From positions 60,855 through 124,854 of the forward strand of contig NZ_JACFRN010000006.1 in assembly GCF_016100975.1 (NCBI RefSeq): DNA of 64,000 nt, written 5' to 3'. This document shows positions 25,364 through 34,801 of this stretch, piece by piece. The notes beneath the pieces are model-generated. The model did no database searches. It was not told where the DNA came from and saw nothing but the letters and a program-made list of their open reading frames with translations. Position numbers and translations under genes: made by a program. Every line of letters starts with the position of its first letter. Within the stretch, counting starts at the first letter, position 1. Source of the DNA: Lactobacillus sp. W8174 (lineage in GTDB: Bacteria; Bacillota; Bacilli; Lactobacillales; Lactobacillaceae).

Positions 25364-25720
25364 TTAATCAGCAACTATAATACTTTTGATTTTAGGTGCT
25401 ACTAGTTTTTCCATCACTTTCATATCCACCGGCCTATAAGCAGTATCTATACACTCGTCCCAATATTCTAAATGCTTTTGATCAATATAACTTTCCGAAT
25501 CTTCGACTGCATTTCCTCCTTCTCCTTGCATAGAATACCAATAAAAGTACGTGTAACCATCCGCACATTCCTCTTTAAATACAGTCTCAATATACATTCT
25601 TTCTCCAGCCATTGTTGCCACAGTATCTTGATGATGTTTATTTAAAAAATCCATCCATTCCTGTGCTCTTAATTCTTTACCCTTTTTAATACGAAAACGT
25701 GTTAATTCAATTTTTGTCAT
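25364..25720 (-). CDS. DUF6176-like protein
   Basis: 118 residues, cytoplasmic. The pattern is that of a small ferredoxin-like protein I associate with DUF6176: ELTRFRIKKGKE (4-15), then EWMDFLNKHHQDT, GERMYIETVFKE (about 39-50), YTYFYWYSMQGEGG (about 57-70), and HLEYWDECID (about 83-92) followed by PVDMKV. No biochemical function known. AAGGTAGGATT precedes the ATG; it stands alone, 60 bp from the rpsI-like scar. Family name from memory, not from a search. Confidence 0.7.
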   Translation of the reverse strand: MTKIELTRFRIKKGKELRAQEWMDFLNKHHQDTVATMAGERMYIETVFKEECADGYTYFYWYSMQGEGGNAVEDSESYIDQKHLEYWDECIDTAYRPVDMKVMEKLVAPKIKSIIVAD

Positions 25721-25780
25721 AATCCTACCTTTGATAATTATTATAATAAATAATGCAATACACTAAGAATAAGTAAATAG

Positions 25781-25827
25781 CGCTTACTAAATCGTGAAGC
25801 GTTACGAACCTTCTTAAGATCTGGTTT
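25781..25827 (-). repeat. Degenerate copy of the rpsI 3' end (possible attachment-site scar)
   Basis: These 47 bp match 27983-28029, the last codons of rpsI, at 41 of 47 positions in the same orientation. Read on the minus strand the copy still encodes K-P-D-L-K-K-V-R-N-A-S-R-F-S-K-R against the genuine [16 protein letters not shown], but the stop codon is lost. It and the true rpsI end flank the 25.8-27.9 kb ABC islet as direct repeats. Confidence 0.85.
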
Positions 25828-26105
25828 AACTATATTTCAAAAGACTTTAATATCAGGTGCCTTCTCGCTTTTCTGAAACTAGTGCTTCAATAAGTTTCAA
25901 CTAACTTCATCTAAATGGTATGAGATTCACTTCTAAAATATATGAATTGAGCTGAAAAATACTAAAAGTTCACACTACTCAATAACTTACTTTGGTAAAC
26001 TTTTGTAGAATACTCCCAGTTAATTATTTCAATAGAACATAAATTAGAATGTCACTTGCTTAGGCAGCCAGTGTCTTTCTAAAAAGTTAGGAATAAAAAG
26101 CTTAA
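25828..26105. other. Non-coding stretch inside the islet
   Basis: No open frame on either strand longer than about 30 codons. Together with the scar and 25721-25780 it makes a gene-free stretch of 385 bp. It could be decayed coding sequence, but I cannot identify it. Confidence 0.4.
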
Positions 26106-26270
26106 TTATTTTACTTTCTTTCCCTTACGTTCTATTAAATCAGCAATTAAGGCGGGGATAATTGCAATAAAAGCAGTCCCTCTTTCTCCCCAGATCAGTA
26201 TCCCGACTGCGAGTACAATTGAAACTATTGCTAAAGCAACAGCTATTTGATGATATGATTTTTTACTCAT
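26106..26270 (-). CDS. 54-residue membrane protein in the ABC islet
   Basis: MSKKSYHQIA start, one or two hydrophobic stretches (IAVALAIVSIVLAVGILIWG, then AFIAIIPALIADLI) and a basic tail ERKGKKVK. ATG at 26270 with AGGAG 11 bases upstream, 18 bp after the permease stop, so it is the last gene of the islet operon. Too short for most gene callers. Function unknown; possibly an accessory subunit of the transporter. Confidence 0.65.
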   Translation of the reverse strand: MSKKSYHQIAVALAIVSIVLAVGILIWGERGTAFIAIIPALIADLIERKGKKVK

Positions 26271-26288
26271 AATAGTTCAAACTCCTAA

Positions 26289-26939
26289 CTACTCAAATGT
26301 GTTGGAATATACTTTTGTTGAAATTATCATTGAAACGATTGATATTACTGCAATTAAGAAACAGCTTGTAACTATTAGCACGAAAGCATTAGTGTTACTT
26401 ATCCAAGTGATGAACAACAGACCCAAAGTTGTTTTCTGCAAAATATAAACCCCTCCCATGATAAGGACTAAAACCAGTATATTTACAATCGTGCTTCCAA
26501 ACGTACCTGAAGCATAAACTGCTGGGAGTAAGAGTACTACATACATGATACCAATCAATAAGCCAACTATCGATATTATTATATGAATTTGCAGGCTAAA
26601 TTGTTGGAAAATTAGAGCAGTGGCAATGCTTAAAATTAAAGTTATAAAGCTAATAAATACAATTAAAGAAATACAAAAAATATATCTGGCTAAAACTATA
26701 TTTCTTTTGGGAATAGGAAAAACACCTACAAATCTGTTCCATCCACTTTCTTGGTCAGCAACCAATAGACCAGTGGGGATTGATGCTAAACCAATCGGCC
26801 CCATTATTGAGAGAAAAATCGTTCCAGACTCTCTACCAAAAATTGTCACCAAAAGTAGTACTAATATGATTAGCAATCTACTTTTCACACTTAGCTTATT
26901 TAGTATAAGTTGAAAATCCTTATAAAGAAGTCCTCTCAT
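26289..26939 (-). CDS. ABC-2 type transporter permease
   Basis: 216 residues with six hydrophobic segments and the N-terminus MRGLLYKDFQLILNKLS, the usual L-L-x-K-D-x start of ABC-2 permeases of the ABC2_membrane_5 kind. The central PIPKRNIVLARYIF (about 76-89) is the conserved cytoplasmic element before the next helix (P-x-x-R-x-x-x-x-x-K-Y). AGGAG precedes the ATG, which overlaps the end of the ATPase frame by 20 bp. It looks intact although its ATPase gene is frameshifted, so the transporter may no longer function. Confidence 0.85.
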   Translation of the reverse strand: MRGLLYKDFQLILNKLSVKSRLLIILVLLLVTIFGRESGTIFLSIMGPIGLASIPTGLLVADQESGWNRFVGVFPIPKRNIVLARYIFCISLIVFISFITLILSIATALIFQQFSLQIHIIISIVGLLIGIMYVVLLLPAVYASGTFGSTIVNILVLVLIMGGVYILQKTTLGLLFITWISNTNAFVLIVTSCFLIAVISIVSMIISTKVYSNTFE

Positions 26940-27776
26940 CTATCTTTACTCCTTTTACTAAAAATAGGAATATTTCCTCTAATGAAGCATAATCTATATA
27001 ATCAACACTTTCTTGTGATACTTCAACTAGATATTGAACCATGTTATCTTGGTATAGTTTATATTTGATGTTCCTCAATGGAAGGTCTGTTATCTCTGTT
27101 TTAATTGCATAATGATTAAGCAACTCACCTTGACTACCCTTTAATAAAATATTGCTATTTTCCATAAAAATAAAATAGTTAGCAACTTGTTCTAAATCAC
27201 TTAAGATATGTGAAGACAATAATCCGTCATTTGATTATTATTTACATACTCTTTTAACATAGATAAGATTTCTCTCCTTACAATGGGATCAAGCCCACTA
27301 GTTGCTTCATCAGCAATTAAGAGTCTAGGATGATGAGAAAGAGTGGCAGCAAAACTTAATTTAACAAGCATCCCTCTTGAAAAATTACTAATAGGCTTAT
27401 TGGTAGGCAAATCAAACTCATCAATCAAATTGTGATAGAGTTTTTTATCCCAACTTGGATAAACATTTTCTAGCATTTTTTCAATTTGTTGAACAGAAAA
27501 TGAGTTTGGAAAATAATTTTGCTCCAAAATTACACCTAAGTTAAGTTTTATCTGGTATTCATCTTTAGCATAATCCAAACCAAAAATTTTTACATTGCCT
27601 ATTTCACTTTTTATTTGATTTAATAGTAAATTCAAAAAAGTTGACTTACCTGACCCATTTTTACCAATTAAACCAACAATACTACCTTCATTTATTTTTA
27701 AATTATTAATTTGTAGCTGAAAATTTTCATATCGCTTACTTAAATTTAGCACATCTATTACTGGTTTTGTGTCCAT
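26920..27776 (-). pseudogene. ABC transporter ATP-binding protein, frameshifted
   Basis: An approximately 290-residue ATPase in two frames. 27201-27776 carries Walker A IGKNGSGKS, signature NFSRGMLVKLS and Walker B LLIADEATSGLD, then leaves frame after YVNNNQMT. 26920-27219 resumes with the H-loop S-S-H-I-L-S-D-L-E and the C-terminal domain ending at the permease. Adding one G to the GG at 27224-27225 would restore N-Q-M-T-G-L-L-S-S-H-I-L. The first product alone lacks the H-loop histidine and the regulatory C-terminus. GTGAGG precedes the ATG at 27776. Annotated as broken; a base-call error would give the same picture. Confidence 0.8.
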
Positions 27777-27788
27777 TTTTATACCTCA

Positions 27789-27905
27789 CTATGATTGCAA
27801 CATCATATATACAACCATTAAACTACTTAAAATTAAGTTTATCAAAGTCAGTAGCGCATATTGCTTTTTAAAGTAATGATGTGAATTGGGTTGGTGTAAA
27901 TTTTG
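27789..27905 (-). pseudogene. 3' fragment of a membrane-protein gene at the islet edge
   Basis: An open frame with no start codon ends at TAG 27789-27791, 12 bp before the ATPase start. It reads H-H-Y-F-K-K-Q-Y-A-L-L-T-L followed by a hydrophobic stretch INLILSSLMVVYMMLQS: a transmembrane C-terminus whose 5' part is missing. Upstream is the rpsI terminator, so the gene was cut at this junction. The lost gene was probably the first of the ABC operon, for instance a regulator with a membrane anchor. Confidence 0.55.
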
Positions 27906-27911
27906 CTAAAA

Positions 27912-27951
27912 AATTATAAAAAAAACACTTCATGGTGTAAACCATGAAGTG
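27912..27951 (-). terminator. rplM-rpsI terminator
   Basis: CACTTCATGG (27926-27935) and CCATGAAGTG (27942-27951) form a perfect stem with a 6-base loop, followed on the minus strand by T8. Confidence 0.92.
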
Positions 27952-27978
27952 CTTTAAACATTGATATAATCGTATTGA

Positions 27979-28374
27979 TTAACGTTTACTAAATTGTGAA
28001 GCTTTACGAGCTTTCTTAAGACCTGGTTTCTTACGTTCAACCATTCTTGGATCACGAGTCAAGAAACCTGCTTTCTTTAATGGACCACGAAAATCAGGGT
28101 CTACTTCAAGAAGAGCACGTGCAATTCCTAGACGAATAGCTCCAGCTTGTCCCGAGAAACCACCACCATTTACGTTAACCTTAACGTCGTATTGATTTTC
28201 AGTTTCAGTCAAAGTCAATGGTTGCTTCAAATCCTTAACTAAGTTAGGAAAAGGAATGTATTGATCAATATCTTTATTATTAGCGGTAATTTTACCACTA
28301 CCTGGTACTAAACGAACACGCGCAACAGAATTCTTGCGCCGACCGGTACCTGCATATGCAACTTGTTGTGCCAT
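27979..28374 (-). CDS. rpsI: 30S ribosomal protein S9
   Basis: 131 residues. N-terminal [20 protein letters not shown] is the S9 signature, central [19 protein letters not shown], and the C-terminal [14 protein letters not shown] tail that reaches the P-site tRNA, ending in the universal K-R. Second gene of rplM-rpsI, 11 bp after rplM, closed by a strong terminator. Its 3' end is repeated in degenerate form at 25781-25827. Confidence 0.97.
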   Translation of the reverse strand: MAQQVAYAGTGRRKNSVARVRLVPGSGKITANNKDIDQYIPFPNLVKDLKQPLTLTETENQYDVKVNVNGGGFSGQAGAIRLGIARALLEVDPDFRGPLKKAGFLTRDPRMVERKKPGLKKARKASQFSKR

Positions 28375-28385
28375 TATTTAACCTC

Positions 28386-28829
28386 CTAGATTAATTTGTT
28401 AATGTCTAATTCTTCAGGCTTTTGTGCTTCATGCTTGTGATCAGCACCAGCATAAACATGCATCTTCATAAACTCTTGATGACCGAGAGTATTTTTAGGA
28501 AGCATACCCTTAACTGACAATTCAACTAATCTAACTGGATTATTAGCCAGCAAGTCTCCAGCTGGAGTGGCTTTTATACCACCTCGGTAATCAGAGTGAT
28601 GGTAATAAATCTTGTCAGTAGCTTTTTTACCCGTTAACTTTAGTTTAGCAGCATTAATAACAATGACGTTATCACCAGTGTCAACGTTTGGTGTATATTG
28701 AGGCTTATTCTTACCTCTTAAAATAGTTGCTACTGCAGTTGACAGACGACCTAAAGATACATCTGTTGCGTCAATAACATACCACTTACGTTCAATTTCA
28801 TTAGGTTTCGCTAATTGTGTAGTACGCAA
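28386..28829 (-). CDS. rplM: 50S ribosomal protein L13
   Basis: 147 residues with [17 protein letters not shown] (about 16-32), the L13 signature, then [11 protein letters not shown] and the [10 protein letters not shown] and [10 protein letters not shown] elements. TTG start preceded by GGAGG. Binds 23S rRNA domain II/VI early in assembly. First gene of rplM-rpsI, with its own promoter and a 60-70-nt leader that may be an L13 autoregulatory element. Confidence 0.97.
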   Translation of the reverse strand: MRTTQLAKPNEIERKWYVIDATDVSLGRLSTAVATILRGKNKPQYTPNVDTGDNVIVINAAKLKLTGKKATDKIYYHHSDYRGGIKATPAGDLLANNPVRLVELSVKGMLPKNTLGHQEFMKMHVYAGADHKHEAQKPEELDINKLI

Positions 28830-28837
28830 TTTAATTT

Positions 28838-28898
28838 CCTCCGTTTATACGTTGTTTGAAAACAATAAGATTCCGGGGCCTATCGTGGACAAACATAC
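28838..28898 (-). promoter_or_regulatory. rplM leader, candidate L13-binding element
   Basis: Between the promoter and the Shine-Dalgarno the transcript contains GTTTG (about 28889-28893) able to pair with CAAAC (about 28855-28859), enclosing GGCCCCGG and TTGTTTT. Firmicutes carry an L13 leader here. The match is by position and partial pairing only. Confidence 0.35.
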
Positions 28899-28904
28899 TT
28901 AAAT

Positions 28905-28933
28905 ATAATAAGTCTTTTTAATTAAAAAGTCAA
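28905..28933 (-). promoter_or_regulatory. Promoter of rplM-rpsI
   Basis: Minus strand TTGACT (28928-28933), 17-bp spacer, TATTAT (28905-28910), just after the truA stop. Confidence 0.8.
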
Positions 28934-28935
28934 TA

Positions 28936-29721
28936 TTAATCCCTATCAAGCCTGTACTTTTCCGGTATATTTTCATAAAAAACATGGTACAAAAATAGTC
29001 CACTTGCTGGAGCAGTTTCTCTCACCTGTTCTCGATCCTTAGCAGATATTACCCGGGGAATATCATTTACAGGACGTTTCCCTCTGCCAATCTCTAATAA
29101 CATAGCCACTAAAATACGGACCATATTATACAGGAACCCTGAACAAATAAAATCAAAGATAATTTCATTATTTCTTTGATCTTTTTGTATATTTACGTAA
29201 TACATCGTACGCACTTTGTTTTTTATTTGGCCACCACTAGCAGCAAAGCTAGTGAAATCATGGGTGCCCAGCAAATCAGTAGCTGCTTTTTTCATTTTTT
29301 CTATATTAACTGGATAAGGATAGTGTCCTGTATAGAAACGTTTAAAGGGGTCAACAAACCTATCCAAACTAACACAGTACCGATACCACTTACCTTTTGC
29401 ACTATATCGAACATGAAATTTTTCATCAACTACTGCGCATTTTTTAAATATAATATCTAATGGCATCATTGAATTCATTGCACAAATCATTCTTTCAGGT
29501 GGAATTTGTTTACCTGGATAATCAAAATGAATCACCTGACCTAGTGCATGAACACCAGCATCTGTACGGCCCGAACCCTCGACAATCACTGTTTTGCCTT
29601 TTGTCATTTTATATAATGCAGTTTCAATTGTACCTTGCACAGTTCTTTGGTATGGCTGGTACTGAAAGCCGTGAAATAGATGACCGTCATAAGCGACCGT
29701 CATTTTATATCTTGTTGTCAT
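28936..29721 (-). CDS. truA: tRNA pseudouridine(38-40) synthase TruA
   Basis: 261 residues. Converts uridines 38-40 of tRNA anticodon arms to pseudouridine. The catalytic Asp lies in [14 protein letters not shown] (about 49-62), preceded by [15 protein letters not shown]. The ATG at 29721 overlaps the ecfT stop (TGATG), so translation is coupled. Usual length and conventional place at the end of the ecf operon. Confidence 0.95.
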   Translation of the reverse strand: MTTRYKMTVAYDGHLFHGFQYQPYQRTVQGTIETALYKMTKGKTVIVEGSGRTDAGVHALGQVIHFDYPGKQIPPERMICAMNSMMPLDIIFKKCAVVDEKFHVRYSAKGKWYRYCVSLDRFVDPFKRFYTGHYPYPVNIEKMKKAATDLLGTHDFTSFAASGGQIKNKVRTMYYVNIQKDQRNNEIIFDFICSGFLYNMVRILVAMLLEIGRGKRPVNDIPRVISAKDREQVRETAPASGLFLYHVFYENIPEKYRLDRD

Positions 29722-30518
29722 CAATGTGTCCTAAATACTAATAGAAGTCCTAATAATAAAATAAAATATCCCAAATTTATAAGGTCTACATTAGACCATT
29801 TTAAAACTCTAAATTTTGTTCTTCCCTTGTCACCGCGATATCCGCGAGACTCCATCGCAGTTGACAAATCAATTGCTGTTTCCAAAGAGTTAATAAACAG
29901 CGGCACTAAAAGTGGTGTGATTGCCTTTGCTCTAGTAACTAATCCGCCGTTATTAAAATCTGCACCACGTGAGCGCTGAGCATTCATTATTTTATAAGTT
30001 TCATCAAATAGGGTAGGCACAAAGCGTAGTGCTATAGACATTACAAGTGCTATTTTATCCACGGGAACACGAATTATTTTTAACGGTTTTAATAGCCATT
30101 CGATCGCATCAGCAATTTCAAGTGGCTTAGTTGTAACCGTCATTACTGTGGAGATTAAAATAATTACAGTAAAACGAATAAATATAAAAATTGCATTAGT
30201 GATCCCGTAACTTGATAAGGCAAAGATTGTCCAGCGCCAGTATACAGTTCCTCCAACAGTAAAAAATAGTTGTAAAAAAGAAGTGAACAAAATCAGCCAA
30301 ATTAATGGCTTTACTCCATCCCAAAAGATTTTAGGCTTTAGCTTTGTAGCAGCAACTGCGACCAAACTAAAGATAGTTACTATAACATATGAAATTGGAT
30401 TATTAGCCAAAAAGACAAATAAAATAAAGAGAATAGTTGCGAGTAATTTCCCTCGAGGGTCCATTCTATAGACTATCGAATCACCAGCTACATAACGACC
30501 AATTAAGATTTTACTCAC
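29721..30518 (-). CDS. ecfT: Energy-coupling factor transporter transmembrane protein EcfT
   Basis: 265 residues, multi-pass membrane scaffold that links the two ATPases to exchangeable vitamin-binding S components. The coupling-helix motifs are visible as AQRSRGADF (about 175-183) and AMESRGYRG (about 215-223), corresponding to the A-R-G/A-R-S pair. GTG start preceded by GGGGTGA. 4 bp after ecfA2 and overlapping truA. Confidence 0.95.
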   Translation of the reverse strand: MSKILIGRYVAGDSIVYRMDPRGKLLATILFILFVFLANNPISYVIVTIFSLVAVAATKLKPKIFWDGVKPLIWLILFTSFLQLFFTVGGTVYWRWTIFALSSYGITNAIFIFIRFTVIILISTVMTVTTKPLEIADAIEWLLKPLKIIRVPVDKIALVMSIALRFVPTLFDETYKIMNAQRSRGADFNNGGLVTRAKAITPLLVPLFINSLETAIDLSTAMESRGYRGDKGRTKFRVLKWSNVDLINLGYFILLLGLLLVFRTH

Positions 30519-30522
30519 GCAA

Positions 30523-31368
30523 TCACCCCTTTAAATTATCTTCTATTTCTTTTACTAAACTATTTATAGTTAATGGCATTTTTGTAAATTTATAATTAGT
30601 TAATTTAGCTGCAAACAAAGAAGCTTTAGGTTCTTCAAGATGATGCTCTTGCAACCACTTACGATTTTTAAAAATTTCTGTAGGTGTGTCTTGCCTAATA
30701 AGTTTACCCTGCTCCATAACTAAAACATTATCAGCATATTTAGCCACATCATCCATATTATGGGTAACTAAAATTACCATATGCCCGTCTTTTTGGTAAT
30801 CCGAAAAAAGTGCCATCATTTGTTTACGCGCTTCTGGATCAAGACCAGCTGCTGGTTCATCCAAGCAAAGAATATCTGGTTCATATGCCATTACTCCAGC
30901 TATTGCCACTCTCCTCATTTGTCCACCAGAAAGTTCAAATGGTGACCTTTTGCCAATTTCTTCAGATAAACCCACCTTTTTTAGCCAATATTTAGCACTT
31001 TCAAGAGCTTTTTCATTGTCATAACCAAAATTTTTAGGACCAAAGGCAATATCATCCAAAACTGTATTTTCAAACAATTGCGTTTCAGGAAACTGAAAAA
31101 CCAAACTTACATGTCTTCTTAAATCTTTTAAATTTTTATTTGTAGTTTCTGGTGTTATAGTTGTGCCAGCTATTTCTATTTTTCCTGTTGCAGGTTTAAT
31201 AAGAGCATTAAAATGCTGCATAAGAGTCGATTTTCCACTCCCAGTATGTCCAATTATTGCATTAAAAGAACCATCTTTTAACTCAAATGAAACATTATCT
31301 AAACCCTTTTTTGCCATTGGAGTTTCGGGAGAATAAATGTAGCTTACATTTTTGAATTTAATTGACAT
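30523..31368 (-). CDS. ecfA2: ECF transporter ATPase EcfA2
   Basis: 281 residues. Walker [11 protein letters not shown]-loop [10 protein letters not shown] (the characteristic FQFPETQLF form of EcfA2), signature [12 protein letters not shown] and Walker [15 protein letters not shown]-loop VTHNMD. Forms a heterodimer with EcfA1. Its start overlaps the end of ecfA1 by 25 bp. Together with EcfT and the S components such as the one at 50551 it imports vitamins. Confidence 0.95.
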   Translation of the reverse strand: MSIKFKNVSYIYSPETPMAKKGLDNVSFELKDGSFNAIIGHTGSGKSTLMQHFNALIKPATGKIEIAGTTITPETTNKNLKDLRRHVSLVFQFPETQLFENTVLDDIAFGPKNFGYDNEKALESAKYWLKKVGLSEEIGKRSPFELSGGQMRRVAIAGVMAYEPDILCLDEPAAGLDPEARKQMMALFSDYQKDGHMVILVTHNMDDVAKYADNVLVMEQGKLIRQDTPTEIFKNRKWLQEHHLEEPKASLFAAKLTNYKFTKMPLTINSLVKEIEDNLKG

Positions 31369-32195
31369 AGATAATTAATCAACTCTTTTTCTGAATCTAA
31401 GTTATCAGGTAATTTTATTGCATCTTGCTGCAATTTTTCTTTAATTTGCTCAAAGAAAGGCACATCTAACCCTATGCTTTTAAGAAGACTAACCTGACTA
31501 AAAACTTTTTTAGTACTTCCTTGTGTAATTAATTTACCATCATTCATTACTAAAACTTGATCAGCCATATTAGCTTCATCAATATCATGAGTAATAGAAA
31601 TTACAGTCAAGTCATACTTATCCTTCATATCTTGAACAATTGATAATATTTGATTTCTTCCTTCAGGATCAAGCATTGAAGTAGCTTCGTCTAACACAAT
31701 TATTTTGGGTTTAATAGCTAATATACCAGCAATAGCCACTCTTTGCTTTTGACCACCGGATAAATTTGCAGGCTCAGAGTTGGCATATTCACTCATCCCC
31801 ACAGCTTTAATTGCTTCTGGAACTATTTTAACCATTTCTGAATGAGGAATGCCGCGATTTTCTAAACCAAATGCAACATCATCAGCTACAGTTGCTCCAA
31901 CAAATTGATTATCAGGATTCTGAAAGACAATACCTACTCTATCTCGAACTTCCCAAACTGTATCGTCGGTTAGTTTTATTCCATCCACTTCAATTGAAGG
32001 GCTACCACTTTCATCTGGTACTAGCAAACCATTAATTAAACGAATAATTGTTGATTTACCACTACCATTATGACCAATAATTGAAGTCCATGAACCCCGT
32101 TTTACATTGAAACTAATGTTATCTATAGCGGGAGCGTCTGACTCTGGATAGGAAAAACTTACATTTTTTATTTTAATGATATTATCGTTTGCCAT
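31344..32195 (-). CDS. ecfA1: ECF transporter ATPase EcfA1
   Basis: 283 residues. Walker [10 protein letters not shown] (about 38-46), Q-loop [14 protein letters not shown] (the EcfA1 form), signature [12 protein letters not shown], Walker [15 protein letters not shown]-loop ITHDID. First gene of ecfA1-ecfA2-ecfT-truA. AGGACGG precedes the ATG and an extended -10 promoter lies 29 bp upstream. Confidence 0.95.
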   Translation of the reverse strand: MANDNIIKIKNVSFSYPESDAPAIDNISFNVKRGSWTSIIGHNGSGKSTIIRLINGLLVPDESGSPSIEVDGIKLTDDTVWEVRDRVGIVFQNPDNQFVGATVADDVAFGLENRGIPHSEMVKIVPEAIKAVGMSEYANSEPANLSGGQKQRVAIAGILAIKPKIIVLDEATSMLDPEGRNQILSIVQDMKDKYDLTVISITHDIDEANMADQVLVMNDGKLITQGSTKKVFSQVSLLKSIGLDVPFFEQIKEKLQQDAIKLPDNLDSEKELINYLCQLNSKM

Positions 32196-32223
32196 ACTCT
32201 CACCGTCCTAAAAGTCTGATTCA

Positions 32224-32252
32224 ATTGTACCAAAAATATGGAGAATTCTGAA
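32224..32252 (-). promoter_or_regulatory. Promoter of the ecfA1 operon
   Basis: Minus strand TTCAGA (32247-32252), 17-bp spacer, TGGTACAAT extended -10 (TACAAT at 32224-32229). The 306-bp gap 32196-32501 otherwise holds the rplQ terminator and a 16-bp perfect palindrome CTTAATAGCTATTAAG near 32474-32489. Confidence 0.6.
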
Positions 32253-32374
32253 TACTGATTAGTACCTTTGTAGATCAAAATTAATAGTTTAATTACCTGA
32301 TTAAATTTAACTTGTTCTGAATTGATTTTTAAAAATTATCTTACTGTTTTAATGCTTAGGCAAAATTAAAAAAG

Positions 32375-32401
32375 CAAAAAAAATCACCCATGAGGAGGGA
32401 T
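32375..32401 (-). terminator. Terminator of the ribosomal superoperon after rplQ
   Basis: Minus strand ATCCC (32397-32401) pairs with GGGTGAT (32383-32389) with a bulged T, followed by T8. About 100 bp beyond the rplQ stop. Confidence 0.55.
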
Positions 32402-32501
32402 AACGTAATTATCTAAGCTAGACTAAACTTTCGTCATCATCTTAACGCTTATTCTCACTCTCACGGATAATTCTTAATAGCTATTAAGTTGGTTATTTGA
32501 A

Positions 32502-32885
32502 TTAAACTAATTCTAAAATAACCATTGGAGCTGCATCACCCTTACGGGCTGTAGCAAGCTTCATAATTCTGGTGTATCCACCGTTTCTATCTTTGTAACG
32601 AGGTGCAATATCGCTAAAAAGCTTTTGCAAAGCTGATTTAACAACTACTGCATCCTTTTCTTCATGAATATCTGCAACTTCATCACGAACAAAAGCAGCT
32701 GCTCTTCTTCTTGCAGCCAAATCTCCACGTTTGCCTAAAGTAATCATCTTTTCGGCGGTTTTGCGAACTTCTTTGGCACGAGCTTCAGTAGTAGTAATGC
32801 GTTCCTTCATGATTAATTGAGTAGTCATTTCTCTCAGCATTGCTTTTCTATGTGCACTGTCGCGACCCAATTTACGGTATGCCAT
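32502..32885 (-). CDS. rplQ: 50S ribosomal protein L17
   Basis: 127 residues. N-terminal [18 protein letters not shown] is the L17 signature, followed by [14 protein letters not shown], and the C-terminus [19 protein letters not shown]. 25 bp after rpoA; last gene of the S10-spc-alpha superoperon before a terminator. AAAGGAGG precedes the start. Confidence 0.97.
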   Translation of the reverse strand: MAYRKLGRDSAHRKAMLREMTTQLIMKERITTTEARAKEVRKTAEKMITLGKRGDLAARRRAAAFVRDEVADIHEEKDAVVVKSALQKLFSDIAPRYKDRNGGYTRIMKLATARKGDAAPMVILELV

Positions 32886-32910
32886 CAGTTTACCTCCTTT
32901 ATTTCTTTAA

Positions 32911-33849
32911 TTAATCTTCTTGACGTAATGATAGTCCCAAGTCAGCTAATTTATTTTTAACTTCTTCCAACGATTTACGTCCTAAATTACGTACACGCAT
33001 CATATCTGCTTCTGTTTTATCAGTCAATTCTTGCAGCGTATTAATACCGGCACGTTTAAGACAATTGTATGAACGAACAGAAAGATCAAGCTCTTCAATT
33101 GTCATTTCAAGCTTCTTCTCAGCTGTATCGTCTTCTTTTTCAACCATTACATCATTGAATTTAGTATTTGCATCAGCAGTTTCAAACACTTTAAAGTGTG
33201 CAACTAATATTTTGGCTGCGAAACTGAGGGCATCGTTAGGCTTGATTGAACCATCTGTCCAAATCTCTAAAGTGAGCTTGTCAAAATCGTCTCTTTTACC
33301 AACACGAGTTGATTCAACTTGATAGTTAACCTTCTTTATTGGAGAAAATAAAGAATCAACCGGAATAACTCCAATTGGCATATCTTCACTCTTATTGTCA
33401 CTTGCTGCAACGTAGCCACGGCCATTTTTGACAGCAATCTGCATATGCAGATGACCACCATCAGCAATAGTACAAATATATTGATCAGGATTTAGGATTT
33501 GAATATCTGCGTCAGCTTTAAGATCATCGGCGGTTACAGTAGCCGGACCCTCTACGTCAATTTCAATAATTTTTTGTTCATCTGAAAAAGACTTTAATTC
33601 AAGTTTCTTAAGGTTCAGGATTATCTTAGCGACATCTTCTCTTACGCCTGGAACGGTTGAGAATTCGTGTAAGACATCATCTATTTGAACGTAAACAAGT
33701 CCTGTACCTGGGATAGATGTCAGTAAAACTCTACGTAATGAGTTACCTAAAGTAGTACCAAAGCCTCGTTCAAGTGGTTCAATAACAAATTTACCATAAG
33801 ACTTCTCTTGGTCTACTACGGTAATATTTGGTTTTTCAAATTCAATCAT
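32911..33849 (-). CDS. rpoA: RNA polymerase alpha subunit
   Basis: 312 residues. N-terminal assembly domain begins [12 protein letters not shown] and contains [16 protein letters not shown] (about 27-42), the dimerisation signature; the C-terminal domain has [16 protein letters not shown] and [20 protein letters not shown], the helices that contact UP elements and activators. The ATG at 33849 has AAAGGGGCC upstream; a longer frame to 33873 uses an unsupported start. Confidence 0.97.
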   Translation of the reverse strand: MIEFEKPNITVVDQEKSYGKFVIEPLERGFGTTLGNSLRRVLLTSIPGTGLVYVQIDDVLHEFSTVPGVREDVAKIILNLKKLELKSFSDEQKIIEIDVEGPATVTADDLKADADIQILNPDQYICTIADGGHLHMQIAVKNGRGYVAASDNKSEDMPIGVIPVDSLFSPIKKVNYQVESTRVGKRDDFDKLTLEIWTDGSIKPNDALSFAAKILVAHFKVFETADANTKFNDVMVEKEDDTAEKKLEMTIEELDLSVRSYNCLKRAGINTLQELTDKTEADMMRVRNLGRKSLEEVKNKLADLGLSLRQED

Positions 33850-33894
33850 TACTAGGCCCCTTTCAAAACGCAATGTCCTTCATTAAGAACAAAA

Positions 33895-34278
33895 TTAAAC
33901 ACGACGACGTTTTGGTGGTCTAGAACCATTATGAGGAACTGGTGTAACATCGCGAATAGCGGTGATTTCAAGTCCAGTCGCTTGTAGTGATCTAATAGCA
34001 GATTCACGACCAGCACCAGGACCTTTAACAGAAACTTCTACATGTTTCATGCCTTGATCCATTGCGCTCTTAGCTGCTGCTTCGGCTGCCATTTGTGCAG
34101 CAAATGGTGTAGACTTACGGCTACCTTTAAAGCCTAATGCACCAGCTGAAGACCAGGCAATTGCATTGCCTTGAACGTCAGTAATCATGACTAAAGTATT
34201 GTTAAACGTAGAATGAATATGAGCAACGCCTTTTTCAACGTGCTTCTTCACACGACGTTTACGTGCTGTTTTAGGCAT
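33895..34278 (-). CDS. rpsK: 30S ribosomal protein S11
   Basis: 127 residues. [39 protein letters not shown] and the C-terminal [18 protein letters not shown] are diagnostic. ATG at 34278 with AAGGAGG upstream; a TTG three bases earlier is not used. Lies between rpsM and rpoA. Confidence 0.97.
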   Translation of the reverse strand: MPKTARKRRVKKHVEKGVAHIHSTFNNTLVMITDVQGNAIAWSSAGALGFKGSRKSTPFAAQMAAEAAAKSAMDQGMKHVEVSVKGPGAGRESAIRSLQATGLEITAIRDVTPVPHNGSRPPKRRRV

Positions 34279-34299
34279 CAATAAACCTCCTTAAAATTT

Positions 34300-34650
34300 T
34301 TATTTATTTTTCTTGCTACCCTTACGTGTACGGGCATTATTCTTAGTATTTTGACCGCGAACCGGAAGTCCTCTACGGTGGCGAATACCACGATAAGAAC
34401 CAATATCAATTAACCGCTTGATGTTCATACTTACTTCTCTACGTAAGTCACCTTCAACGCGGTATTTATCAACTTCTGCACGAAGCTTTTCTTGGTCATC
34501 TGGAGTCAAATCTTTTGAACGTATGTCTTCAGAAACACCAGCATCCGCACAAATCTTTTGTGCTGTTGGTTCACCAATTCCGTAAATATATGTTAATGCA
34601 ACAACTATTCTTTTATCTCTTGGTAAGTCAACACCAGCAATACGTGCCAT
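34300..34650 (-). CDS. rpsM: 30S ribosomal protein S13
   Basis: 116 residues, [20 protein letters not shown] start, central helix-two-turn-helix region and C-terminal [23 protein letters not shown] at 34650 after AGGAGG. Head protein contacting L5 and tRNA. Confidence 0.97.
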   Translation of the reverse strand: MARIAGVDLPRDKRIVVALTYIYGIGEPTAQKICADAGVSEDIRSKDLTPDDQEKLRAEVDKYRVEGDLRREVSMNIKRLIDIGSYRGIRHRRGLPVRGQNTKNNARTRKGSKKNK

Positions 34651-34670
34651 AAATTGCACCTCCTATTATT

Positions 34671-34787
34671 TTAACCTTGACGTTGCTTGTGCTTTGGATT
34701 TGCAGAGCAAATAACCATTACACGACCATTTCTCTTAATTATCTTACAATGTTCACACATTGGTTTAACAGATGGTCTAACCTTCAT
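34671..34787 (-). CDS. rpmJ: 50S ribosomal protein L36
   Basis: 38 residues, [20 protein letters not shown] start and C-terminal PKHKQRQG. The zinc-binding set is C-x2-C, then C27 and H32 (CSANPKHKQ), so this is the zinc-containing form. Too short for the usual ORF length cut-off. Between infA and rpsM; ATG after GGAGGG. Confidence 0.95.
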   Translation of the reverse strand: MKVRPSVKPMCEHCKIIKRNGRVMVICSANPKHKQRQG

Positions 34788-34801
34788 GTTTCCCTCCGTT
34801 A

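Noticed and set aside
32474..32489. 16-bp palindrome CTTAATAGCTATTAAG as a regulatory operator for rplQ or ecfA1
   Set aside because: It lies far from the ecf promoter and just after rplQ, has no loop and no T-run; probably chance in AT-rich DNA.
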